From: an uncultured Eubacteriales bacterium
Lineage (GTDB): Bacteria > Bacillota > Clostridia > Peptostreptococcales > Anaerovoracaceae
Direction of reading: 5' to 3'
NCBI GenBank assembly: GCA_900547295.1
Contig: URGK01000091.1
Location: forward strand, 1-8,266
DNA: 8,266 nucleotides
Under the pieces are notes generated by a model. That model worked only from the letters and a program-made list of their open reading frames with translations. It ran no database searches and was not told the origin of the DNA. The position numbers and the translations under genes are program-made. Positions 1-6,179 of the stretch are shown here, piece after piece (positions within the stretch are counted from its first letter, which is position 1; the number at the start of each line of letters is the position of its first letter).

Positions 1-53
1 GGCAAGCTCTTAGTGAAGTCGGTTGCTCAGCAACAAGGAATTTTCTAATCGCC
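1..53. other. Unexplained flank that breaks ruvX
   Basis: These bases lie where the C-terminal half of RuvX should be encoded, but none of the three minus-strand frames gives recognisable RuvX sequence. The ruvX frame meets TGA directly after codon 64 and TAG two codons later. The flank contains a short perfect inverted repeat, GTTGC-TCA-GCAAC (22-34). The plus strand has one open frame running in from the window edge and stopping at 46-48 (last residues VAQQQGIF). It could be the tail of a neighbouring gene or of a mobile element, but it is too short to identify. An assembly breakpoint is equally possible. Confidence 0.4.
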
Positions 54-248
54 TCAGTCCATACTTCTGGGCAGTCCTATAACAACGGTATCGCAGTCAT
101 ATTCCTTGATGTAATCCATTACCTTACCCGCGTCTTTTCTAATCCCTACCCTTTCAATAGTAGTTATACCTTGTGCTGTGATATTTAATGCATCACTTAC
201 TGCAACACCAATCGTCTTATCTCCTACGTCTAAACCTATTTTTCTCAT
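54..248 (-). CDS. ruvX: RuvX/YqgF N-terminal half, truncated (possible pseudogene)
   Basis: This is the N-terminal half of the RuvX/YqgF family, an RNase H-fold putative nuclease linked to 5'-end maturation of 16S rRNA and, in some species, Holliday junction resolution. The first residues, GLDVGDKTIGVAVSD, are the family signature, with Asp7 the first acidic catalytic residue. The frame runs to VIGLPRSMD, which matches the usual GLPxxMNG block, and then hits TGA. Intact family members have about 135-150 residues; this one has 64. It therefore lacks the later acidic residues and the C-terminal helices, and an active product is unlikely. The start is supported by a GAGG ribosome binding site about 6 bases upstream and by the family N-terminus. 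Order alaS-ireB-ruvX is the standard Bacillota arrangement, which supports identity. Whether the truncation is biological or an artefact of a contig edge cannot be decided here. Confidence 0.85.
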   Translation of the reverse strand: MRKIGLDVGDKTIGVAVSDALNITAQGITTIERVGIRKDAGKVMDYIKEYDCDTVVIGLPRSMD

Positions 249-270
249 AATGTCCTCATTCTTTTTAATA

Positions 271-313
271 TTACAAAAGAAACGGTATCAGGCAGATTGA
301 CCGAATACCGTTT
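271..313 (-). terminator. Hairpin between ireB and ruvX
   Basis: A 9-bp stem, AAACGGTAT (280-288) with ATACCGTTT (305-313), encloses a 16-base loop with some further pairing. On the minus strand it is followed by the T-rich TTTCTTTTGT. It begins 13 bases after the ireB stop. The stem is only moderately GC-rich and the T tract is interrupted, so it may attenuate rather than fully stop transcription into ruvX. No clear separate ruvX promoter was seen. Confidence 0.6.
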
Positions 314-326
314 GCTTCAATGTCAT

Positions 327-575
327 TTATTTGTTCAGAAATGCTCTGAGCATTTCTTCTACAATATCATCTCTTTCCAGCCTGCATATAATATTACGAG
401 CATTGTTGTGGCTTGTAATATATGAAGGATCTCCTGACAGGATATAGCCGACCATCTGATCAATAGCGTTATATCCTCTTTCGTCAAGCGCATTATAAAC
501 ATCTGTAAGTATGTCTGCAGTTGATCTTTTTTCAAGCTTGTCAGCGTTATACATAATAGTGTTTCTCTTATCCAT
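327..575 (-). CDS. ireB: IreB family regulatory protein (UPF0297/YrzL)
   Basis: This small cytosolic protein of 82 residues matches the IreB/UPF0297 family (YrzL in Bacillus), normally about 80-90 residues. Recognisable family blocks are the N-terminal MDKRNTIMYN, the central VYNALDERGYNAIDQMVGYILSGDPSYITSHNNAR, and the basic-acidic C-terminus ending in EEMLRAFLNK. In Enterococcus faecalis, IreB is a substrate of the Ser/Thr kinase IreK and modulates cephalosporin resistance; phosphorylation falls on N-terminal threonines. Thr6 is the only threonine in the extreme N-terminus here, so it is the candidate site (inference). The start is fixed by AGGAGG about 6 bases upstream. The gene lies between alaS and ruvX, the usual position, with its own promoter candidate at 601-629 and a hairpin after its stop. 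The molecular mechanism of the family is not well settled. Confidence 0.9.
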   Translation of the reverse strand: MDKRNTIMYNADKLEKRSTADILTDVYNALDERGYNAIDQMVGYILSGDPSYITSHNNARNIICRLERDDIVEEMLRAFLNK

Positions 576-600
576 AGCTTACCTCCTATATATTACCTAT

Positions 601-629
601 ATTATACTTGCTTCGGAAGAAATAAACAA
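601..629 (-). promoter_or_regulatory. Promoter candidate for ireB
   Basis: On the minus strand, -35 TTGTTT (624-629) and a perfect -10 TATAAT (601-606) are separated by exactly 17 bases. This fits a vegetative sigma-A promoter. It lies in the 67-base gap between the alaS stop and the ireB start, so ireB can be expressed independently of alaS. A short AT-rich hairpin (631-644) overlaps the alaS stop but is too weak to call as a terminator. Confidence 0.65.
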
Positions 630-642
630 TAAGTATTTTTAC

Positions 643-3258
643 TTATATTAGAGTTTCTGCAACCTTAAATGCATCTGCAACCTTGCCTGAATCCTTTGCG
701 CCGGCCTGAGCCATATCAGCCTTACCGCCGCCGCCGCCGCCTGCCGCTGCTGCAATCTTTTTAATCATATTTCCTGCGTGATATTTATCAAGTAAATCAT
801 CAGTAATTGAAACCATAAATGTTACCTTGCCGCCGTTTACTGCCGCAAATACCATTATAACTGATTTGTTTGAAGCCTTAATATCATCTGACAGAGTTCT
901 CAGGTCGTTTATAGTCAGGTCATCAAACTGCTTTGTAATCAGCTTAACACCGTTTATATCCTTAGCTTCTGCCAGAATATCACCCATCTGGTCGCCCATT
1001 GCCTGTTTTTTAAGCTCCTCTATTTCCTTTTTCAGTGCTTTTACTTCCTCAGCAAGCGCTGCAGCTTTTTCGGCTATGCCTGCAGGGTTTGTCTTGAGAA
1101 TTTCAGCAGTCTCATTGATTACGGCTGTATTCTGATTATATTTTTCATAAATACCGTAACCTGTTGCCGCTTCTATTCTTCTTACGCCTGCTGCAACACC
1201 GCTTTCGCTTGTTATTTTAAATGCGCCTATTTCACCGATATCCGAAACGTGAGTTCCTCCGCAGAGTTCCTTACTGAAATCACCGATTTTTACGACTCTT
1301 ACTGTATCGCCGTATTTTTCGCCAAACAGTGCGGTAGCTCCGTCTGCAATTGCTTCCTCTGCTGATTTGATTTCTGTTTCAACATCTGTAAATTCATTGA
1401 TTTTTGCATTTACAAGAGCTTCGACTTTTGCAAGGTCTTCCTTGCTTACAGCTTCATAATGGCTGAAGTCAAATCTCAGGTTTTCCCTTGTAACCTTGGA
1501 GCCTGCCTGGTTTACGTGGTTTCCGAGGACTTCCTTAAGAGCCTTGTGCAGAAGATGTGTTGCAGTATGGTTTCTCGCAATATTGTTTCTTACTGCGAGA
1601 TCAACTGCTGCCTTAACCTCGTCACCTGCTTTTAGAGTTCCCTTGTTTACAGTTACTTTATGCACAAATATTCCGTTTGTTTTCTGAACATCTGTTACTG
1701 CAGCTTCAGCGCTGTCTGTACTGATTATACCTGTATCTGCAACCTGTCCGCCGCTTTCTGCATAAAACGGTGTGCTGTCAAGTATAACAGATACTTCACC
1801 TGCCGCAGCATCTGACTCTGCAATCTGTGCGTTGTCTTTGAGTATAGCAAGTATCTTGGCAGTGCATGTCTTTGTTTCGTAGCCTGTAAACTGTGTCTTG
1901 TCAAAGTCAAGCTCTGCGCCTGCTTCTTTCCAGCCTACGCTGTCCTTGTCTTTGATTGCAGCTCTTGCAGTTTCCTTTTGCTTTTCCATGTAGCTTTCAA
2001 ATTCTTCTATATCTGTTGTATATCCCTGTTCTTCAAGGATTTCCTTTGTAAGCTCTATAGGGAAGCCGTAAGTGTCATACAGCTTGAATGCTTTTTCGCC
2101 CTCAAGTCTGTCTGTACCTGCTGCTTTCATTTCCTGCATATATTCATCAAGGATAGCTGTACCCTGATCTATTGTGGAATTGAATTTTTCTTCTTCGATT
2201 GAAAGTATTTTTTTGATGTAGTCTGCTTTTTCTTCTAATTCAGGATATGCCTTGCCTGAAACCTTTATTACTCTGTCTGCAAGCTCCGGCAGGAATGATC
2301 CTGTAATTCCGAGAATTCTGCCATGTCTTGCCGCTCTTCTGAGCAGTCTTCTTAGTACATATCCCCTGCCCTCGTTGCTTGGCATAATTCCATCGGCAAT
2401 CATAAATGTCAGTGATCTGATGTGGTCAGTTATAATTCGGATGCTTACATCTGTGTCCTTTGCGCCGTTGCCGTATTCGATACCTGATTTTTCAACAACA
2501 CCGTCAAGTATGTATTTGATAGTGTCTATATCAAATATGGAGTCTACGCCCTGCATAATACATGCAAGTCTTTCAAGTCCCATACCTGTGTCGATATTAG
2601 GGTGTGCAAGGTCGCTGTAGTTGCCCTCGTCGTCTTTGGAGAATTGAGTAAATACGTGGTTCCAGAATTCGATGTATCTGTCACATTCACAGCCCGGTTT
2701 GCAGTCAGGACTGCCGCAGCCGTATTCCTCGCCTCTGTCATAGTATATTTCCGAGCACGGACCGCACGGGCCTGTACCGATTTCCCAGAAGTTATCGTCC
2801 TTGCCCAGTCTGACTATTCTTTCGGCAGGCATGCCTATGCTTTTCCATATTTCAACGGCCTGTTCGTCATCTTCGTAAACTGTCGCCCATACCTTGTCCT
2901 CAGGCATTTTGAGAACTTCGGTTATGAATTCCCAGCCCCATGTGAGCGACTCTTTTTTGAAGTAGTCACCGAACGAAAAGCTTCCCAGCATTTCAAAGAA
3001 TGTACCATGTCTTGAGGTATGTCCCACGTTGTCTATGTCGCCTGTTCTGATACATTTCTGACAGGTTGTCATTCTTTTGCTCGGCGGTGTTTCAAGGCCT
3101 GCAAAATATGGCTTCAAAGGCGCCATACCTGAGTTGATTATAAGGAGGCTCTTGTCGTTTTCGGGTATAAGTGAAAAGCTCTGCCTCTTATAATGTCCTT
3201 TGCTTATATAAAAATTCTGGAATAATTCTCTGATTTCATTTAAACCTAGTTTTTCCAT
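643..3258 (-). CDS. alaS: Alanine--tRNA ligase
   Basis: AlaRS activates alanine with ATP and charges tRNA-Ala in the cytosol; its editing domain clears mischarged Ser and Gly. At 871 residues it is full length. The class II catalytic core covers roughly residues 1-240: motif 1 around SGMAPLKPYF (43-52), motif 2 at RHGTFFEMLGSFSFGDYF (83-100), and motif 3 at DTGMGLER (223-230). A cysteine-rich insert at 181-192 (CGSPDCKPGCEC) is common in clostridial AlaRS. The tRNA-recognition region follows (about 245-450). The editing domain contains HTATH (564-568) and CGGTH (666-670), the Zn-binding residues His564, His568, Cys666 and His670. A predicted coiled coil (about 728-753) leads to a C-Ala domain with a glycine-rich AGGGGGGK loop (839-846). 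The start is supported by GGAGGAG 5 bases upstream. The gene is separated from upstream transcription by a terminator and has its own promoter candidate. No T-box leader is present. Confidence 0.98.
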   Translation of the reverse strand: MEKLGLNEIRELFQNFYISKGHYKRQSFSLIPENDKSLLIINSGMAPLKPYFAGLETPPSKRMTTCQKCIRTGDIDNVGHTSRHGTFFEMLGSFSFGDYFKKESLTWGWEFITEVLKMPEDKVWATVYEDDEQAVEIWKSIGMPAERIVRLGKDDNFWEIGTGPCGPCSEIYYDRGEEYGCGSPDCKPGCECDRYIEFWNHVFTQFSKDDEGNYSDLAHPNIDTGMGLERLACIMQGVDSIFDIDTIKYILDGVVEKSGIEYGNGAKDTDVSIRIITDHIRSLTFMIADGIMPSNEGRGYVLRRLLRRAARHGRILGITGSFLPELADRVIKVSGKAYPELEEKADYIKKILSIEEEKFNSTIDQGTAILDEYMQEMKAAGTDRLEGEKAFKLYDTYGFPIELTKEILEEQGYTTDIEEFESYMEKQKETARAAIKDKDSVGWKEAGAELDFDKTQFTGYETKTCTAKILAILKDNAQIAESDAAAGEVSVILDSTPFYAESGGQVADTGIISTDSAEAAVTDVQKTNGIFVHKVTVNKGTLKAGDEVKAAVDLAVRNNIARNHTATHLLHKALKEVLGNHVNQAGSKVTRENLRFDFSHYEAVSKEDLAKVEALVNAKINEFTDVETEIKSAEEAIADGATALFGEKYGDTVRVVKIGDFSKELCGGTHVSDIGEIGAFKITSESGVAAGVRRIEAATGYGIYEKYNQNTAVINETAEILKTNPAGIAEKAAALAEEVKALKKEIEELKKQAMGDQMGDILAEAKDINGVKLITKQFDDLTINDLRTLSDDIKASNKSVIMVFAAVNGGKVTFMVSITDDLLDKYHAGNMIKKIAAAAGGGGGGKADMAQAGAKDSGKVADAFKVAETLI

Positions 3259-3294
3259 TACTCTCCTCCGTAAAATTTGCTTTATAACTTATTT

Positions 3295-3323
3295 ATTCTA
3301 CCACAAGAGAGGCGTAAAGTCAT
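3295..3323 (-). promoter_or_regulatory. Promoter candidate for alaS
   Basis: On the minus strand, -35 ATGACT (3318-3323) and -10 TAGAAT (3295-3300) are separated by 17 bases. The -10 is preceded by TGG, an extended -10 element. It lies between the terminator of the small membrane gene and the alaS ribosome binding site. The predicted leader is only about 30 bases, too short to hold a T-box. Confidence 0.5.
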
Positions 3324-3342
3324 CAGTTTTCGGACATATTGT

Positions 3343-3373
3343 AAAAACTTCTGAGAGTAACTCCCAGAAGTTT
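3343..3373 (-). terminator. Rho-independent terminator of small membrane gene
   Basis: A stem of AAACTTCTG with CAGAAGTTT (3345-3373 on the plus strand) is extended inward by GAG/CTC after one mismatch. The loop is tight. On the minus strand the stem ends in TTTTT, and the hairpin starts 5 bases after the stop of the 53-residue gene. It insulates alaS from transcription upstream. Confidence 0.85.
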
Positions 3374-3378
3374 AAGGT

Positions 3379-3540
3379 TTACATCATATCGTGTATCATT
3401 TTGTTGGTGTCATCAGCGATATCGCATACATTGTTTTTTAAATGTCTTCTCTTTTTTTCAGGCATTGACGCATATAGCATTGTTCCTGCAATAGCTCCTG
3501 CTATTCCCAATCCTAAAATACATTTTGCTGCACTGGCCAT
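3379..3540 (-). CDS. Small single-span membrane protein, YtxH-like, unknown function
   Basis: This frame encodes 53 residues: MASAAKC, then a hydrophobic Gly/Ala-rich segment (about residues 7-24, ILGLGIAGAIAGTMLY), then a basic stretch PEKKRRHLK and a mixed polar tail ending in HDMM. One membrane span followed by a positively charged linker predicts a protein anchored at the N-terminus with its tail in the cytosol. The layout resembles YtxH-type small membrane proteins, but no specific family is certain. Coding is supported by an excellent ribosome binding site (GGAGGG, 6 bases before ATG) and by a strong terminator just after the stop. It is divergent from the aldo/keto reductase gene, with 91 bases between the two starts. 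No clean -35/-10 pair was found for it, though the AT-rich CATAAT at 3570-3575 is a possible -10. Confidence 0.75.
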   Translation of the reverse strand: MASAAKCILGLGIAGAIAGTMLYASMPEKKRRHLKNNVCDIADDTNKMIHDMM

Positions 3541-3576
3541 AATATCCCTCCTGTTCAATTACTTTTAATATTATGG

Positions 3577-3606
3577 TTTCCACATCTGCGCTAAATATGA
3601 TATAAT
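3577..3606 (+). promoter_or_regulatory. Promoter candidate for aldo/keto reductase
   Basis: The -10 is a perfect TATAAT (3601-3606) preceded by TGA, an extended -10. A partial -35, TTTCCA (3577-3582), sits 18 bases upstream. The GGGAGGAG ribosome binding site follows at 3617-3624, so the leader would be short. Confidence 0.6.
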
Positions 3607-3631
3607 TTTTTGAACCGGGAGGAGTAATATT

Positions 3632-4588
3632 ATGAAATACAGTGAATTAGGTAAAACAGGAATTAAGGTAAGCAGGATAGGCTTCGGCGTTCTCACCGTA
3701 GGCGGCTCACAGCTTAATCTGCCGGTTGCAGAGGGCGCTGCCGTACTGAGATATGCTTTTGAAAAAGGCATCAATTTTCTGGATACAGCCCAGTATTATC
3801 AGACCTATCCGTATATACGAGAGGCTCTGAAAGGCGGCAGGTTTGAGCCTGTAATAGCCTCTAAATGTCTTGATTACACATACAGAGATATGGAGTTTGC
3901 CATTGAGGAGGCCCGAAAGGAGCTTGACAGAGATATTATAGATATATTTCTGATGCACGAGGTCAGAAATGATCCGGATTTAGAGCTCAGAGCCGGCGCG
4001 TGGGAATGTCTTAACGATTACAAGGCAAAAGGCATTATCAAAGCTATCGGCGTTTCGACTCATCACACAGATGTGGCTCACAAAGTTGTTGATATTCCGG
4101 AGTGTGACATACTGTTTCCTCTTATCAATTACCAGAGCCTCGGTATCAGATGCGGCGACGGCCCCGGTACCAGGGAGTCTATGGCAGAGGCTATAAAGCT
4201 GTGCTCTGAAAAAGGCAAAGGCGTTTTTGCAATGAAGGTTTTTGGGGGCGGTAATCTTACAGGTACCTATCAGCAGGCTCTTGATTATGTAAAAAATCTG
4301 CCGGGAATTGATTCTATGATGATAGGCTTTGGCAAAACTCACGAGATTGATCAGATTTGCGATTATATAGACGGTGTTATGAAGCCGGATTTCCAGCCTG
4401 ATGTTTCTAAGAAGAAGATAAGAATTGATCAGGGCGACTGTGAGGGCTGCGGCGCATGCATTGAAAGATGTCCAAATCACGCTATATTCAGAAATTCAGA
4501 CGGACTTGCGGAAGTGAACCACAGCATATGTCTGACCTGCGGATACTGCGCCCCTAAATGTCCCGTTCGGGCAATTATTATGTTCTAG
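3632..4588 (+). CDS. Aldo/keto reductase with C-terminal 2[4Fe-4S] ferredoxin domain
   Basis: This is a 318-residue cytosolic oxidoreductase. Residues 1-255 form an aldo/keto reductase (beta/alpha)8 barrel. The start MKYSELGKTGIKVSRIGFGV is the classic AKR N-terminus, and the catalytic tetrad is visible as Asp51 (FLDTAQYY), Tyr55 or Tyr56, Lys78 (ASK) and His109 (LMHE). The C-terminus (about 262-318) carries two CxxCxxCxxxCP motifs, Cys270/273/276/280 and Cys300/303/306/310, predicted to bind two [4Fe-4S] clusters. The architecture matches the COG1453-type 'predicted oxidoreductases of the aldo/keto reductase family' frequent in anaerobes. A plausible role is carbonyl/alcohol conversion linked to ferredoxin-like electron transfer, but substrate and partner are unknown. 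The start is supported by GGGAGGAG. It is the only large plus-strand gene, transcribed alone from an extended -10 promoter to a strong terminator, and it converges on mnmA. Confidence 0.93.
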   Translation: MKYSELGKTGIKVSRIGFGVLTVGGSQLNLPVAEGAAVLRYAFEKGINFLDTAQYYQTYPYIREALKGGRFEPVIASKCLDYTYRDMEFAIEEARKELDRDIIDIFLMHEVRNDPDLELRAGAWECLNDYKAKGIIKAIGVSTHHTDVAHKVVDIPECDILFPLINYQSLGIRCGDGPGTRESMAEAIKLCSEKGKGVFAMKVFGGGNLTGTYQQALDYVKNLPGIDSMMIGFGKTHEIDQICDYIDGVMKPDFQPDVSKKKIRIDQGDCEGCGACIERCPNHAIFRNSDGLAEVNHSICLTCGYCAPKCPVRAIIMF

Positions 4589-4596
4589 ATATGTTT

Positions 4597-4632
4597 ACAG
4601 CGCATCAGATATTACCTGCTGCGCTGTTTTTT
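4597..4632 (+). terminator. Rho-independent terminator of aldo/keto reductase
   Basis: An 8-bp GC-rich stem, ACAGCGCA (4597-4604) with TGCGCTGT (4620-4627), has an inner CAG/CTG extension after one mismatch and runs into TTTTTT (4627-4632). It sits 8 bases after the AKR stop and directly next to the convergent mnmA stop. Read on the minus strand it lacks a T tract, so it may only weakly end mnmA transcripts. Confidence 0.85.
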
Positions 4633-4633
4633 G

Positions 4634-5704
4634 CTATTCTATGAAGCCTCCGCCGATTACCATGTCTTTGTAATAAAATACAATGGACTGTCCCGGAGTT
4701 GCAGCTCTCTGAGGCTCTGTAAATACAGCCTCTACCGTATCCTCACCGGTCTGCCTGATTACTGCTTTGGCAGGTCTTGCGGCGTATCTTATCTTTGCCT
4801 CGACTTCCGTACCGTCAAAGTATTCGGGCATAGTACCGTTTCCTGTGGCTGTAAAGAAATTGTTTTTTGAATATACGGTATTGCTGAAAAGGTCTTTGTT
4901 ATCTCCAAGTGTTACCGTATTATTATTATTGTCAAGCCCAAGTACAAACATCGGTTTTCCAAATGTCATGCCAAGACCCTTGCGCTGTCCTACCGTAAAG
5001 TTGACAATTCCCTGATGCTCCCCTATCACATTGCCGTCAAGGTCGATGAAGTTTCCGGGTTCTGCCCTGTATCCCATCTCATTTAACAGGTCAAGATATG
5101 TCCTGTCATCAGGTATGAAGCATATTTCCTGACTATCTTTTTGGTGCGCGTTGCTCATGCCCGCATCATCTGCTATTCTTCTGGTTTCGTCTTTTGTTTC
5201 AAGGTTTTCAAGAGGCATCAGAAATCTTGATATAACTTCCTGCGGAAGTCTGTATAGCATATATGTCTGGTCTTTTTTGAGATTTTTGCCTCTTCTGATA
5301 TACCATGAGTTTGTTTTTTCGTCATAGCAGGATGAGCCATAATGTCCTGTCGCTATGTAGTATGCCCCTATATGGTCTGCATATTCTGTCAGTGTTTTAA
5401 ATTTAACGTTGGGGTTGCATACGATGCATGGGTTTGGCGTCCTGCCGGATATATATTCGGTGCAGAAGTTATCGACAACCGTTCCGTAAAATTCCTCGTG
5501 AACATTTTTGTACACAAAGTCTATGCCGGCTTCTGATGCAACTTTCTCAGCTGCCGCTTTGCCTGCCTCGTTTCCCTCTGATATGTCAAAGTAGAGACCT
5601 GTAACCTCATATCCCTGTTCTTTTAATAATAAAGCGGCGATAGTACTGTCCACCCCGCCGCTTAAACCAAGAACTACTTTTTTCTTATCTAAATCGTAAT
5701 TCAT
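4634..5704 (-). CDS. mnmA: tRNA-specific 2-thiouridylase MnmA
   Basis: MnmA adenylates and then thiolates U34 at position 2 in tRNA-Lys, -Glu and -Gln, using sulfur that originates from a cysteine desulfurase. At 356 residues it is full length. The N-type ATP pyrophosphatase P-loop is SGGVDS (15-20). The catalytic cysteines are Cys93 in GRTPNPCIVCN and Cys195 in DSQEICFIPDD, the pair that forms the persulfide/disulfide. TGHYG (119-123) and FTVGQRKGLG (236-245) are further family motifs, and the C-terminal beta-barrel domain ends in the typical GGGFIE. The start lies 18 bases after the iscU stop, with AAGGA about 8 bases upstream. The iscS-iscU-mnmA order places the sulfur donor and acceptor in one transcript, so IscS is probably the direct donor (inference). 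Confidence 0.97.
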   Translation of the reverse strand: MNYDLDKKKVVLGLSGGVDSTIAALLLKEQGYEVTGLYFDISEGNEAGKAAAEKVASEAGIDFVYKNVHEEFYGTVVDNFCTEYISGRTPNPCIVCNPNVKFKTLTEYADHIGAYYIATGHYGSSCYDEKTNSWYIRRGKNLKKDQTYMLYRLPQEVISRFLMPLENLETKDETRRIADDAGMSNAHQKDSQEICFIPDDRTYLDLLNEMGYRAEPGNFIDLDGNVIGEHQGIVNFTVGQRKGLGMTFGKPMFVLGLDNNNNTVTLGDNKDLFSNTVYSKNNFFTATGNGTMPEYFDGTEVEAKIRYAARPAKAVIRQTGEDTVEAVFTEPQRAATPGQSIVFYYKDMVIGGGFIE

Positions 5705-5722
5705 CTTTGTTTTCCTTAAAAA

Positions 5723-6172
5723 TTATTCTTCCTCTGTACAGCCGTGTTCGTCGTCATCGTCTGCATCAGGATCAAAGCCCTCAAGTCCCGCATATGTCTT
5801 GCCGTTTTTCTGGGCATAGTCATAAATTGCTGATTTGATTGCGTGATCTGCCAGAACTGAGCAGTGAACTTTAACAGCCGGAAGTCCGCCGAGTTCGTCT
5901 ATAATCTGCTTGTTTGTAATTGCAAGGGCTTCATCTATTGTCTTGCCGATAATCATATCGGTTGCAACGCTTGATGATGCGATTGCCGAACCGCAGCCGA
6001 AAGTTTTGAATTTAGCATCTTTGATAACATCATCTTCGATTTTGAGTGTTATCTGCATCATATCTCCGCATACAGGGCTTCCGTATGTACCTGTACCGTC
6101 TGCGTTTTCTATTTCTCCGACATTATGAGGATTCATAAAATGATCCATTACTTTATCGTTATATAATCCCAT
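5723..6172 (-). CDS. iscU: Iron-sulfur cluster assembly scaffold IscU
   Basis: IscU (NifU N-terminal type) is the cytosolic scaffold on which [2Fe-2S]/[4Fe-4S] clusters are built from IscS sulfur. The cluster ligands are visible: Cys35 with Asp37 (GSPVCGD), Cys60 (FGCGSA), and His103-Cys104 (KVHCSVLADHAI). Asp37 identifies the IscU/NifU class rather than SufU, which carries an insert absent here. The length is 149 residues, longer than a minimal IscU of about 125-130. The extra C-terminal tail is strongly acidic and contains one additional cysteine (Cys145). The start lies 7 bases after the iscS stop with only a weak AAAGG-like ribosome binding site, which suggests translational coupling to iscS. 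No hscA, hscB or fdx gene is next to it. Confidence 0.95.
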   Translation of the reverse strand: MGLYNDKVMDHFMNPHNVGEIENADGTGTYGSPVCGDMMQITLKIEDDVIKDAKFKTFGCGSAIASSSVATDMIIGKTIDEALAITNKQIIDELGGLPAVKVHCSVLADHAIKSAIYDYAQKNGKTYAGLEGFDPDADDDDEHGCTEEE

Positions 6173-6179
6173 AAATCTG

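Noticed and set aside
1..60. Group II intron 5' end interrupting ruvX
   Set aside because: The sequence after ruvX codon 64 begins TGAGGCG, not the GTGYG typical of a group II intron 5' boundary.
631..644. Terminator at the alaS stop (AAGTA-TTTT-TACTT)
   Set aside because: The stem is only 5 bp and AT-rich, with no solid T tract; it more likely reflects base composition.
2602..3015. Plus-strand open frame of 137 codons inside alaS
   Set aside because: It lies antisense to the conserved AlaRS catalytic domain, has no ribosome binding site and is not recognisable; it is a shadow of the real gene.
3259..3400. T-box riboswitch upstream of alaS
   Set aside because: No T-box-like conserved sequence or large stem is present, and the only hairpin directly follows the stop of the small membrane gene and serves as its terminator.
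3980..4480. Minus-strand open frame of 166 codons inside the aldo/keto reductase gene
   Set aside because: It is antisense to a gene with a full catalytic tetrad and ferredoxin motifs, and its translation shows no domain or plausible start signal.
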